From the NCBI GenBank assembly GCA_902615995.1, contig CACMRF010000001.1:62001-126000 (forward strand): a stretch of DNA of 64,000 bases. Reading direction: 5' to 3'. Within the stretch, counting starts at the first letter, position 1. Every line of letters begins with the position of its first letter. The position numbers and the translations under genes are program-made. Below the pieces are notes generated by a model. The model saw nothing but the letters and a program-made list of their open reading frames with translations. It was not told where the DNA came from and made no database searches. The stretch is from an uncultured SAR116 cluster alpha proteobacterium (GTDB taxonomy: Bacteria; Pseudomonadota; Alphaproteobacteria; Puniceispirillales; Marisalimonadaceae). Shown one piece after another: positions 54,477 through 63,581 of the stretch.

Positions 54477-55080
54477 TAAAATTATAAAGGTTGTTTTAGC
54501 TGCCGGATTAAGCAAAAGATATGGATTAAAAAATAAAATCTTAGAAAAAATTAATGGGAAAACTGTTATTGAAACTATTTTAGATCGATTAATTCAAATT
54601 GATTCAAATAAAAACAATATAATAGTAATTGGCGGAAATAATTATAATTCTTTGAAAAAAACATTGAATAAATATGATGTAAAACTTTTTTTTAACAAAA
54701 ATTATAAAAATGGTTTAGGAAGTTCAGTCTCATTTATTTTAAAAAAAAAAATAAATAAAAATGGCATAATGTTTATTCCTGGAGATATGCCTTTAATTTC
54801 TATAAAAGATTTTAAAAAACTAATTAATACTTTTGTTAAAAAAAAAAATAAAATCATTTCCCCATGTTACAAAAAGAAAATCGGAAACCCTATAATAATT
54901 CCAAAGATCTATTTCAATTTGTTAAAAAACCTCAAAAGAGATGAAGGGGCTAGAAAATTTTTACCCTCTGAAAATTTTATTTATGTTCCATGTAGCTATG
55001 GAACTATTTTTGACATAGATACAAAGTATGAGTTGTTAAAAGCAAAACAATTAAATAAAAAAATAAATTATCAAATTTAA
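54466..55080 (+). CDS. MobA-like nucleotidyltransferase (molybdenum cofactor cytidylyltransferase type)
   Basis: A 204-residue NTP transferase with a TTG start overlapping xdhC. The nucleotide motif is KVVLAAGLSKRYGLKNKILEKI, with FIPGDMPLISIKDF and CYKKKIGNPIIIPKIYFNLL downstream. Beside xdhC it is likely the MocA-type enzyme that makes the cytosine-dinucleotide cofactor. It is very Lys/Asn-rich and less conserved than the core. It overlaps the RND gene by 4 nt convergently. Confidence 0.86.
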   Translation: MKNNKIIKVVLAAGLSKRYGLKNKILEKINGKTVIETILDRLIQIDSNKNNIIVIGGNNYNSLKKTLNKYDVKLFFNKNYKNGLGSSVSFILKKKINKNGIMFIPGDMPLISIKDFKKLINTFVKKKNKIISPCYKKKIGNPIIIPKIYFNLLKNLKRDEGARKFLPSENFIYVPCSYGTIFDIDTKYELLKAKQLNKKINYQI

Positions 55081-58000
55081 TTACTTTTTTGATATCTCAA
55101 GGCTATCATTAATAATGGAGGGATCATAAAAAAAGTAAGTAACGTTGACATTGTTAAGCCTCCAAAAATAACTGCGCCAATACCTCTATAAAGCTCCGAA
55201 CCTGCTCCCGGAAATAAAAGTAAAGGTGTTAAACCGAATAAACTAGTTAACGTAGACATAAAAATAGGTCTTATTCTATTCTTAGTAGCTTCTTTAATAC
55301 AATTTTTAAGTGTTAAGTTTTCATGTTTTTTATGCCAAACTGTTTGCTCCACCATTAAAATTGAATTATTAACAACTACGCCTGTTAATATTATGAAGCC
55401 TAGCATAGTTAACATGTCTAAAGGTTGTTTAATAAACAAATTTAAAATAATCAATGCCATAATTCCACCTGCCGCTGCGGAAGGAACAATAACTAAAACG
55501 ATAAAGGGTAGTGTAAATGATTTCATTAAAATTGTTAAAAGAATAAATATTACAAAAATTGCAATTAAGACATTTTGCTTCATGGTATTCCATGTTCTTT
55601 CTAATTCACTTGCAGCTCCAGATATATTTACAAATACACCTTTAGGAATTTTACTATTTAGGGGCTTAATTAATTTATCATTTAAAACTTTAATTGATTC
55701 CTCTAATGAAATCTCTTCATTAGGTCTTAATTGTATAGATAAAACTCTTTTACCTGAAAGGCGTTGTATTTGATTAGGAAGACCTACAATTTCTAAATCA
55801 GCGACCTGAGACAGTGTTATATTTTCACCATTATTTGTTACAAAAGTAAAATTCTCTAAATCATCAATTTTATTAAAGTTTCTATTGCTAGATAACAATG
55901 TCATGTCAATTAATCTTCCTTCAAAAGGAACTTCAGAAACCCTTAAACCATCATTGTAAACATCCAAAACTGTTGCAAATTCTCTAGCGGAAATACCATA
56001 CTCTGACAATTTTAAGTTATTTGGCTTTATTATCACCTGAGGAACGCCATTATTTAAAGTTGGTATTGAACGCACCTGATGACCATCTGATGGAGGAAAT
56101 TCTTTTCTAATTCCTCTAAATAAATTTTGTGCAACTGGTTTGATCTGTTTCAGTGAAGGTCCTGTAATATTAACTCTTATTGATCGAGAACCGCCAACAG
56201 ATCTCCCAAAAAGTGATGCTTGTTGAGCAAATGCTCTTGCACCAGGTTGAGCTCTAACAGGATTAGTCAAGATTGGTAAAATTTCTTTTACCCTTTTAGC
56301 ATTTTCAGTAGCAGCACCAGCAAAAGCACCTCCTGAATATGCCACAAAAAAGAACTTAGATATTTTTGGCTTTTCACCTTCAATATCAGTTTTCTTTTCC
56401 CACAATGGTTGAGCTGATTTTTCCATTGCTTTAGCTATTTCTAATGTAGCTTCTTTATTATACCCTGGAGGAACAATTATTCTTGCAAATACAAAGTTTC
56501 TGTTTCCGTCCGGCAAATAATCCAAAGGAGGTATAAATGAAAAAACAAAAATAAACGATATTAAAATTATGCTTAATATTACTGTCAAACCTCTTTTTGA
56601 TGATTCAAGAGACCATTCAATATACTTTAATATCCATGTTTTAAAATTATCAGCTAAGTTATCAATAATTGGCATCTTTAATATTTTATCCTGATTAAAT
56701 TTATTTCTTCTTAATGAAATATTAGCCATTGTAGGTATTAACGTTAATGATACTAAAACAGAAATAACTACAGAAACGGATATGGCGACAGCTATATCAC
56801 GAAATAATTGTCCAATAGGAAGATCAATCATTAAGACTGGTATAAAGACAACAACAGTGGTTAACGCAGAACCTAAAATAGGTTTCCATACTTGTAACGC
56901 ACCATTTAATGACGCTTTTTCTGAATTTAAACCAGATTGATTGAGCCTATATATGTTTTCTTGGCTAACAATAGAAGCATCAACAACCATACCAACAGCA
57001 AAAGCTAAACCTGCAAGAGAAATTACATTTATTGAAAGTCCCAAAGAAGAAATTATTACAAAAGTTCCAACGACTGAAACTGGAATAGCAAACATAATTA
57101 TAAGAGTAGGTCTTAAATTTCTTAAGAAAATCATTAAAACACAAATAGCCAGAATTCCTCCAATGATTATGTTTTGTTGAACTAAATCTATTGCATTGTT
57201 AATGTAAACGGTTTCATCATATACATTGTATAAGTCTAAGCCTTTTTTATTTAAATTTGTTTTGTTTAAATTTTTTATTTCTTTATTTAATAATTCCATG
57301 GTTTTGACAACATTCGCTCCTGGTTCTCTCAAAACCGCAAAGGTTATAGCATCTTCACCATTAATTCTTCTAAAGCTAGTTGGGTCTTTGAAAGAAATAA
57401 AAATATCAGCAACATCACCTAATTTTACGGAAGTACTACTAGTGCTAGATGAATTATCAGTTTTTATAATTATATTTTGAGCACTTTCAGGAGTATAAGC
57501 AATTGATACAGCTCTAAGAGTATATGTCCTTTTACCTTCGATTAATTCTCCTGCCGTTAATTGAGCAGAGCTATTTTTAAGCGAATTAACTAAACTATTG
57601 ATATTAATACCAAAGTTAGCAAGCTTTCGCATATCTACACTTATTTTTAATTCTTTTTTACTACCTCCTCTAAATGTAACTTCAGAAACACCGTCAATTC
57701 TTGATAAATTTTCTATTATTTCAAATTCAACTAAATCACCTAAAGTAGTCATTTCACCAATTTTAGAGTCTTTAGTTTTGATTAAAACTAGTCTTGATAT
57801 AGGGCTGTCTTCTGAATTAGATGTCCTAACTACAGGTTTTGAGGCTTCTTCGGGAAGTCCATTAATTGTTGAAATTCTATTCAACAATTTAATTACAACA
57901 TTATCTATATTTTCTCCAATGTTATAAGTTAAGGTAACTCTACCTGAACCGTATCTACTATCTGATTCTATTTTTTCAACGCCTGATAAAGAACTTATTG

Positions 58001-58211
58001 ATCTTTCTAATCTTGTAATTATTTCTCTTTCAACATCATCAGGTGAAGCGCCGGGCCAGGACACACGAACTTGAAGAATGGGTTTATCTATGTCTGGGGT
58101 CATTTGTATTGGAATTTGTTTTAGAGCAACAATTCCAAAGACTACGGTTAACATGACCAGAGCTAAAATAGCTACAGGGTTAAGTATACAAAGCCTTATA
58201 AACTTTTTCAT
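55077..58211 (-). CDS. RND-type efflux transporter, inner-membrane subunit
   Basis: A 1044-residue AcrB/HAE1-class proton antiporter. Twelve helices flank two large periplasmic loops. The start ILNPVAILALVMLTVVFGIVALKQIPIQMTPDIDKP, the helix-4 region GLAFAVGMVVDASIVSQENIYRL (proton-relay Asp) and the late TGVVVNNSILMVEQT are family features. It is paired with a fusion protein immediately upstream (4-nt overlap). The outer-membrane factor is absent here. Substrate unknown; the class could export drugs, lipids or other compounds. Confidence 0.95.
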   Translation of the reverse strand: MKKFIRLCILNPVAILALVMLTVVFGIVALKQIPIQMTPDIDKPILQVRVSWPGASPDDVEREIITRLERSISSLSGVEKIESDSRYGSGRVTLTYNIGENIDNVVIKLLNRISTINGLPEEASKPVVRTSNSEDSPISRLVLIKTKDSKIGEMTTLGDLVEFEIIENLSRIDGVSEVTFRGGSKKELKISVDMRKLANFGININSLVNSLKNSSAQLTAGELIEGKRTYTLRAVSIAYTPESAQNIIIKTDNSSSTSSTSVKLGDVADIFISFKDPTSFRRINGEDAITFAVLREPGANVVKTMELLNKEIKNLNKTNLNKKGLDLYNVYDETVYINNAIDLVQQNIIIGGILAICVLMIFLRNLRPTLIIMFAIPVSVVGTFVIISSLGLSINVISLAGLAFAVGMVVDASIVSQENIYRLNQSGLNSEKASLNGALQVWKPILGSALTTVVVFIPVLMIDLPIGQLFRDIAVAISVSVVISVLVSLTLIPTMANISLRRNKFNQDKILKMPIIDNLADNFKTWILKYIEWSLESSKRGLTVILSIILISFIFVFSFIPPLDYLPDGNRNFVFARIIVPPGYNKEATLEIAKAMEKSAQPLWEKKTDIEGEKPKISKFFFVAYSGGAFAGAATENAKRVKEILPILTNPVRAQPGARAFAQQASLFGRSVGGSRSIRVNITGPSLKQIKPVAQNLFRGIRKEFPPSDGHQVRSIPTLNNGVPQVIIKPNNLKLSEYGISAREFATVLDVYNDGLRVSEVPFEGRLIDMTLLSSNRNFNKIDDLENFTFVTNNGENITLSQVADLEIVGLPNQIQRLSGKRVLSIQLRPNEEISLEESIKVLNDKLIKPLNSKIPKGVFVNISGAASELERTWNTMKQNVLIAIFVIFILLTILMKSFTLPFIVLVIVPSAAAGGIMALIILNLFIKQPLDMLTMLGFIILTGVVVNNSILMVEQTVWHKKHENLTLKNCIKEATKNRIRPIFMSTLTSLFGLTPLLLFPGAGSELYRGIGAVIFGGLTMSTLLTFFMIPPLLMIALRYQKSN

Positions 58212-59326
58212 TTTTTGTTTTTCTTAATTTTTACAGATTGATTAGGTCTAATGTTTTCATTGCCTTTGATAACAACTAAGTCACCTTCATTTACTCCAGA
58301 TTTTATTTCAATTTGATCTTTAAATGATTGTCCAAGAGTAACCGATTTTCTTTTAACTTTATTTTTTTCAACTATGTAAACTAATTTTTCAATGCCATCT
58401 GCAATTAAGCCATCTTTAGGTATAATTAATCTAGTTTTACCATCATTTATCGGAACTCTTAATTCAATTCGTTTGTTTGGAAAATTAAACTCTTTTGGAA
58501 GAGATTTTGGTAATTTAATTTTTAATAATCTAGATCCAGTTTTTAAATTTTCTGATGCAATTATAGCTCTGATTTTAGAATTTAAAATTTTACCATCAAT
58601 AACAATTTGTACAGGAAACTTTGGTTTTAACTTTGAGGCTAAATCAGATCTTAAAGATGTCTCTATTTCATTCTTTGTAGGATCTAAAATTGAACCAATA
58701 TTTCCTCCCTTTTTTAAAACAGAACCCAATTTAACATTAAATTTAATGAGATTACCATTTATAGGTGATTTAATTACCGTATTATTTAAATCGTCTTTAC
58801 TTGATAAAAGGAGATAAAATAATTTTTTTAAATTAAATTCTAATTTTGAAACCTGTTTATTCAAATTAATTTTCTTGATTCTCAAATCATCAAATAAATC
58901 ATTCGAAATGACTTTATTTTCTTTTAGATTCAAGAATCTTTTTAGTTTATCATTAACAATTGATAATTCTTCATTTAAGAATTTGAGATTTTCTTTGGTG
59001 TATAAAATTTCAGCTTCATATCTAGCAATTAGCCTTTTTATATTTTTGTTCTCCAACTCAATTAGTTTCTGACCTTTTACAACTTCAGCGCCTTCTAGTA
59101 CGTGTATTTTTTTTACCTCTTCATTGATTTTTGAAATAATTGAATGTGGTTCTAAAGAAATAATTCTTCCATAAGATGGTATCAAACTGTATAAATTGGT
59201 TTTTTTAGCTTCGATAACCTCAACAGGCATAGCTCTACTGCCCCAACCTTTTTTTGACTGTTTTTGTTGAGCATATACTTCAATTTGTGCACTAACTAAT
59301 AGTAAAACAAATAAAATTATCTTCAT
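58208..59326 (-). CDS. RND efflux periplasmic adaptor (membrane fusion protein)
   Basis: A 372-residue HlyD/AcrA-family adaptor. The signal peptide MKIILFVLLLVSAQIEVYA is followed by a lipoyl half-motif (SIISKINEEVKKIHVLEGAEVVKGQKLIEL), an alpha-hairpin coiled coil (about residues 100-170), the second lipoyl part (VIKSPINGNLIKFNVKLGSVLKKGG) and a C-terminal IKSGVNEGDLVVIKGNENI. It links the RND pump to an outer membrane channel and is translated just ahead of it. Confidence 0.93.
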   Translation of the reverse strand: MKIILFVLLLVSAQIEVYAQQKQSKKGWGSRAMPVEVIEAKKTNLYSLIPSYGRIISLEPHSIISKINEEVKKIHVLEGAEVVKGQKLIELENKNIKRLIARYEAEILYTKENLKFLNEELSIVNDKLKRFLNLKENKVISNDLFDDLRIKKINLNKQVSKLEFNLKKLFYLLLSSKDDLNNTVIKSPINGNLIKFNVKLGSVLKKGGNIGSILDPTKNEIETSLRSDLASKLKPKFPVQIVIDGKILNSKIRAIIASENLKTGSRLLKIKLPKSLPKEFNFPNKRIELRVPINDGKTRLIIPKDGLIADGIEKLVYIVEKNKVKRKSVTLGQSFKDQIEIKSGVNEGDLVVIKGNENIRPNQSVKIKKNKK

Positions 59327-59344
59327 AAATAGTAGATATGTAAG

Positions 59345-60949
59345 TTAAACCTGTGGGCCAAATTTTACTAAATTTTTGCCATTTTCGCTATCACAAAATT
59401 GATTAAAATTGGCAATAAATAATTTTGCTAATTCTGTAGCTTTATTTTCCCAAGCTATATTTGAACCCCAACTTTTTCTAGGATCAAATATCTCAGAATC
59501 CATGTTATTTAATTCCATTGGAACTTCTAAATTAAAAATTGGAATATTAGTTGTCGGTACATTATCAATTTTGTCATTTAAAATATTATCAATTATTGAT
59601 CGAGTATTTATTAAAGAGATTCTCTCGCCTCTACCATTCCACCCAGTATTAACAAGATAAGCTTTAGAATTATTTATTTTCATCCTTTTTGATAGTACTT
59701 CAGCATATTTAGTTGGATGTAAAGTTAAAAAAGCAGCACCAAAACAAGCAGAAAAAGTTGGAGTTGGTTTATCTACACCTCTTTCAGTACCAGCTAGTTT
59801 TGCTGTAAAACCTGATAAGAAATGATATTGAGCTTCTTCATTACTCAATATAGATACAGCTGGCAAAACGCCAAATGCATCTGCGGTTAAGAAAATAACT
59901 TTATTAGCATGACCACCTTTTGAAATTGGTTGAACAATATTATCTATGTGATAAATCGGATAGGATACTCTAGTATTTTCAGTCAGAGATATATCATTAT
60001 AGTCTACTTTACCATTGTCATCGACGATTACGTTTTCTAAAAGAGCATCTTTTTTTATAGCTTTAAAAATATCAGGTTCTTTCTTAGGATCTAAATTAAC
60101 TGTTTTGGCATAACAGCCCCCTTCAAAATTAAATATTCCATCATCATCCCAACCATGTTCATCATCACCAATTAAACTTCTTTTAGGGTCAGTAGATAAA
60201 GTTGTTTTTCCAGTTCCAGATAATCCAAAAAATAAAGCGACTGTATCGTCGTTAATACCTTTATTCGCAGAGCAATGCATGGAAGCTATATCCTTTTGAG
60301 GTAACAAATAATTCATGACGGCAAACATGCCTTTTTTCATCTCACCTCCATACCAAGTACCCCCGATAAGTTGCACCCTTTCGGATAGGTTGAAAGCTAT
60401 AAATGTTTCGGAATTCATGTTATGTTTCTTATAATCTTTGTTACTAGTCTTAGATCCATTAATTACATGAAAATCTGGAACAAAATTTTTAAGTTCTTCT
60501 TCAGACGGTCTAATAAACATATTTTTTACAAAATGAGCTTGCCAAGCTACTTCCATTACAAATCTAACTCTTAAGCATGTGTCTTTGTTAGCTCCACAAA
60601 ACGCATCAATTATATATAATTTTTTATTTGATAATTGTTTTGTTACATTAAGTTTTAAATCTTCCCAAACTTCTTGTGAAATTGGTTTATTATCATTTTT
60701 TCTATCACTTGACGTCCACCAAAAATTATCTTCTGTAGTTTTATCTTTAACTATGTATTTATCTTTAGGAGACCTGCCAGTATAAATTCCAGTTTTAACA
60801 TTCAATGCCCCAAATTCTGTTTTTTGAGATTTTTCATAACCAGTTAATTCCGGAAGCAATTCCTCTTCGTATAATTTATCAAATGAAGGATTATAAATTA
60901 TTTCAAGAGGGTTAATTATACCAATTTTTTTAAGTTGATCAGAAATCAT
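59345..60949 (-). CDS. pckA: Phosphoenolpyruvate carboxykinase (ATP)
   Basis: Interconverts oxaloacetate and PEP with ATP, the entry to gluconeogenesis. The 534 residues show the P-loop [15 protein letters not shown], the metal site [24 protein letters not shown] and [11 protein letters not shown]. It stands alone, 18 nt from the adaptor gene's start but likely with its own promoter in the ~130-nt gap upstream. It fits growth on organic acids and amino acids. Confidence 0.97.
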   Translation of the reverse strand: MISDQLKKIGIINPLEIIYNPSFDKLYEEELLPELTGYEKSQKTEFGALNVKTGIYTGRSPKDKYIVKDKTTEDNFWWTSSDRKNDNKPISQEVWEDLKLNVTKQLSNKKLYIIDAFCGANKDTCLRVRFVMEVAWQAHFVKNMFIRPSEEELKNFVPDFHVINGSKTSNKDYKKHNMNSETFIAFNLSERVQLIGGTWYGGEMKKGMFAVMNYLLPQKDIASMHCSANKGINDDTVALFFGLSGTGKTTLSTDPKRSLIGDDEHGWDDDGIFNFEGGCYAKTVNLDPKKEPDIFKAIKKDALLENVIVDDNGKVDYNDISLTENTRVSYPIYHIDNIVQPISKGGHANKVIFLTADAFGVLPAVSILSNEEAQYHFLSGFTAKLAGTERGVDKPTPTFSACFGAAFLTLHPTKYAEVLSKRMKINNSKAYLVNTGWNGRGERISLINTRSIIDNILNDKIDNVPTTNIPIFNLEVPMELNNMDSEIFDPRKSWGSNIAWENKATELAKLFIANFNQFCDSENGKNLVKFGPQV

Positions 60950-61080
60950 TCGAGTGTTTGTAACAATATGTAACAGTTAAAAAAAAGTAATTTAACAACT
61001 ATTTACTTATTGCCAAGAAAAAAATAAAAAAAATTCTACTTTTTTATGTTTATTTTAAATTAATTATTTAAATTAGTAAA

Positions 61081-62175
61081 ATGAAGAAGATTTTAATCAT
61101 TGGAAATAGTTTATCTGCATGGGCTGTTGCTAGTGCATTTATAAATAAAAAAGTTAATATTACAATAATTGGAAATAAGAATAAAACATTTGGAGCACAA
61201 CAATTATCTCCTAATGGGTTCGAAGCCTTAAAAAAATTAATTCAAAATGGTGATGTCAAAAACATTGTTTATGAAATAGTTAAGTTTGAAATAAATAGTT
61301 ATAATAATAATGAAACTAAAAACCTGAAAAATTTTTATTTTAATGAATTTGATTTAAAATATTTTTCTGTAAGCAGAGAAATGCTAATTAATTTTTTAAT
61401 AAAAAATGTAAAGAACAACATCAAAGTAAATGAAATAAATAAATCCTGTGTTGGCATTATTCAAAGAGAACCAGGAATGCTTGAAGTTTTAATGGATAAT
61501 AAAGAATTTATATCAGCTGACGTGATAATTGGGTGCGATGGTGTTAATGGCATTACTAGAAAATATGTATGTGGCACTACTAAAATAGTCAAAAAACAAG
61601 TTTTTCGTGGAACATCAAATGATAAAAAACAATTATTATTAAAACAAAAAACACTTGAATTAAATTTTTCAGATTATGGACATTTTGTTTCTTATCCGTT
61701 TATAAAAAATAACAATACATATATTAATTATGTTTTTATCCCTAACAGACTTTTTCAAAACTCAAATAAAATGTTACATAAACTAAAAAGCATTTCAAAA
61801 TTTTCGCCAATAGATTGGAATGAAGGTCATTTTTATTTTTACGAAGATGAAATTCAAACAATTCACAGAAATAATGTTTTGCTATTTGGAGACGCTGGAT
61901 TTTCTTTTGAACCCCATTTAGCCCAAGTAGGAAATAATATAATCGAAGATGCAAATTATCTAAAAATTTTAGTAGAAAACACTAATTCATATGATGAAAT
62001 ATTCAAAGATTTCTCAAGAAATACTTGTGAAAAAAAGAGAAAACTAAAATCCATTTCAAATATAGTTGGAATTTCTTTTGGAATTAATACTTTTACTAAA
62101 TTAAGAGATAAGTTAGTTTCTAATTTTTCAGATCAACTAATGTGTAATTTTCTTAAGAAAGTTTGGTATGATTAG
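61081..62175 (+). CDS. FAD-dependent monooxygenase, UbiH/Coq6-like
   Basis: A 364-residue flavoprotein. The C-terminal FAD motif LLFGDAGFSFEPHLAQVGNNIIEDANYL resembles the GD(A/S)AH...P...GQG(L/A)N..I.D block of UbiH-type aromatic hydroxylases. A mid-protein VIIGCDGVNGITRKYV is the DG motif. The N terminus ILIIGNSLSAWAVASAF is an altered Rossmann loop lacking the second and third Gly of GxGxxG. A role in ubiquinone ring hydroxylation is possible since ubiA and coq7 are nearby, but other substrates such as aromatic or carotenoid compounds cannot be excluded. It overlaps the peroxidase gene by 8 nt. Confidence 0.8.
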   Translation: MKKILIIGNSLSAWAVASAFINKKVNITIIGNKNKTFGAQQLSPNGFEALKKLIQNGDVKNIVYEIVKFEINSYNNNETKNLKNFYFNEFDLKYFSVSREMLINFLIKNVKNNIKVNEINKSCVGIIQREPGMLEVLMDNKEFISADVIIGCDGVNGITRKYVCGTTKIVKKQVFRGTSNDKKQLLLKQKTLELNFSDYGHFVSYPFIKNNNTYINYVFIPNRLFQNSNKMLHKLKSISKFSPIDWNEGHFYFYEDEIQTIHRNNVLLFGDAGFSFEPHLAQVGNNIIEDANYLKILVENTNSYDEIFKDFSRNTCEKKRKLKSISNIVGISFGINTFTKLRDKLVSNFSDQLMCNFLKKVWYD

Positions 62176-62707
62176 CAAAAGTTTTTTAATTATGCTATTT
62201 ACTCTTTTAATGAGCATCAGTTCTCCTGCAAATTCTGACTTCTTTGATTTAAGTTTTGAAAGTATTGATGGAAATATTATTTCATTAAAAGAATTCAAAA
62301 ATAAACCAATAATAGTTGTAAATTCAGCTTCATTTTGCGGTTTTACTTATCAATATGAACAATTAGAAAGCCTTTATCAAAAATATAAAAAAAATGGGCT
62401 TGTTATAATAGCAATTCCATCTAATGATTTTGGAGGACAAGAATTTAAAGATAACAAAAAGGTAAAAGAATTCTGCGAAGTAAATTTTAATATTTCTTTT
62501 CTTATTACTACAATAACTAAAGTTAAAGGAAATAGCCGACATCCTTTTTTTAAGTGGGTTGAAAAGGAAGCTGGATATTTATCGCTTCCAAAATGGAACT
62601 TTTATAAATATTTGATAAGTAAAGATGGTAAGTTATCATCCTGGTTTTCCAGTGTAACTAAACCTTCTTCAAAAAAATTTTTAAATGAGCTAAAAAAAAT
62701 AATGTAA
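62168..62707 (+). CDS. Glutathione peroxidase-family protein, exported
   Basis: A 179-residue peroxidase of the Cys type. It has an N-terminal signal-like segment (about residues 1-23, SSPANS) and the active site NSASFCGFTYQYEQLE (Cys about 57). The second family motif reads IAIPSNDFGGQEF, with Asp where classical enzymes have Gln (NQFGGQE). The third is LPKWNFYKYL (W and N of the catalytic set). It probably reduces peroxides in the periplasm using thioredoxin- or glutathione-type donors. It is translated with the monooxygenase and is followed by a strong hairpin terminator. Confidence 0.92.
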   Translation: MISKSFLIMLFTLLMSISSPANSDFFDLSFESIDGNIISLKEFKNKPIIVVNSASFCGFTYQYEQLESLYQKYKKNGLVIIAIPSNDFGGQEFKDNKKVKEFCEVNFNISFLITTITKVKGNSRHPFFKWVEKEAGYLSLPKWNFYKYLISKDGKLSSWFSSVTKPSSKKFLNELKKIM

Positions 62708-62708
62708 T

Positions 62709-62739
62709 ATAAAACCCATCGATATAGAATGGGTTTTAT
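62709..62739. terminator. Bidirectional rho-independent terminator
   Basis: Perfect 11-bp inverted repeat ATAAAACCCAT...ATGGGTTTTAT with a 9-nt loop, between the convergent peroxidase and Bax-inhibitor genes. The A/T ends supply U-tracts in both directions. Confidence 0.85.
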
Positions 62740-62750
62740 TTTAATATTAA

Positions 62751-63479
62751 TTACTCACGATTACCAAGTAATGATAATAAAAACTGAAACATCAAAATAA
62801 AATCTAAGTATAGAGTTAAGGCACCTATTATAGATTTTTTACCTGCTGTTTCACTATCGTCAGCGGCATAATACATATTTTTAATCTTCTGAGTATCATA
62901 GGCTGTAAGGCCAGCAAAAATTAATACCCCTATGACCGAAATCATAAAGTCTAGACCTGATGATGCTAAGAAAATATTGACAATTTGTGCTATTATAAGC
63001 CCAAAAACGCCCATAATAAGAAATGATCCAAGTCCACTTAAGGACTTTTTTGTAGTATATCCATATATTGACAATCCAGCAAAAGATGCTGCAGTTATAA
63101 AGAATACCCTTACAACTGATTCACCAGTGTAGACTAATAAAAGTGATGATAGAGACAAGCCCATCAGACCCGAATATATATAAAAAAGATTTCTAGCTTT
63201 TTGTGAGCTAATACTTTGCAATTTAGCTGATATGTAAAACACCATCCCTAAAGGTGCTAATATAACTACCCACTTAAGAGGGCTTAGAAAGAAAAGTTCT
63301 CCTATTGGGGTCAACTGACCATTAGAAACTGATAGAAAATTTAATCCTAATGCCAATAAACCAGTTAATGCAAGTGCTGTAGTCATATGATTATACACGC
63401 CTAGCATATATGATCTTAGACCAACATCAATCTGAGCAGCTTGCGCTTGAGAACTCGACATGAAACGATTATCATTCAT
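62751..63479 (-). CDS. Bax inhibitor-1/YccA family membrane protein
   Basis: A 242-residue protein with seven hydrophobic helices. The family signature region is GLTAYDTQKIKNMYYAADDSE near the C terminus, with MLGVYNHMTTALALTGLLALGL at the start. Members are ion-leak or protease-modulating (YccA/FtsH) membrane proteins; the precise role here is unknown. A cytoplasmic N terminus rich in Ser/Gln precedes helix 1. An AAGGAT ribosome binding site precedes the ATG. Transcribed alone. Confidence 0.92.
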   Translation of the reverse strand: MNDNRFMSSSQAQAAQIDVGLRSYMLGVYNHMTTALALTGLLALGLNFLSVSNGQLTPIGELFFLSPLKWVVILAPLGMVFYISAKLQSISSQKARNLFYIYSGLMGLSLSSLLLVYTGESVVRVFFITAASFAGLSIYGYTTKKSLSGLGSFLIMGVFGLIIAQIVNIFLASSGLDFMISVIGVLIFAGLTAYDTQKIKNMYYAADDSETAGKKSIIGALTLYLDFILMFQFLLSLLGNRE

Positions 63480-63581
63480 AATTTATCCTTTTGATTTGTT
63501 TTTTTTTATTAATATAGTTATTAAAGTTTATGAAAGCAAGAACATCATTCGCTAAAAATATTGATGAATTCATAATAAATA

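Noticed and set aside
55393-57927. Several plus-strand ORFs of 79-126 residues opposite the RND gene
   Set aside because: All are antisense shadows inside one continuous 1044-codon gene.
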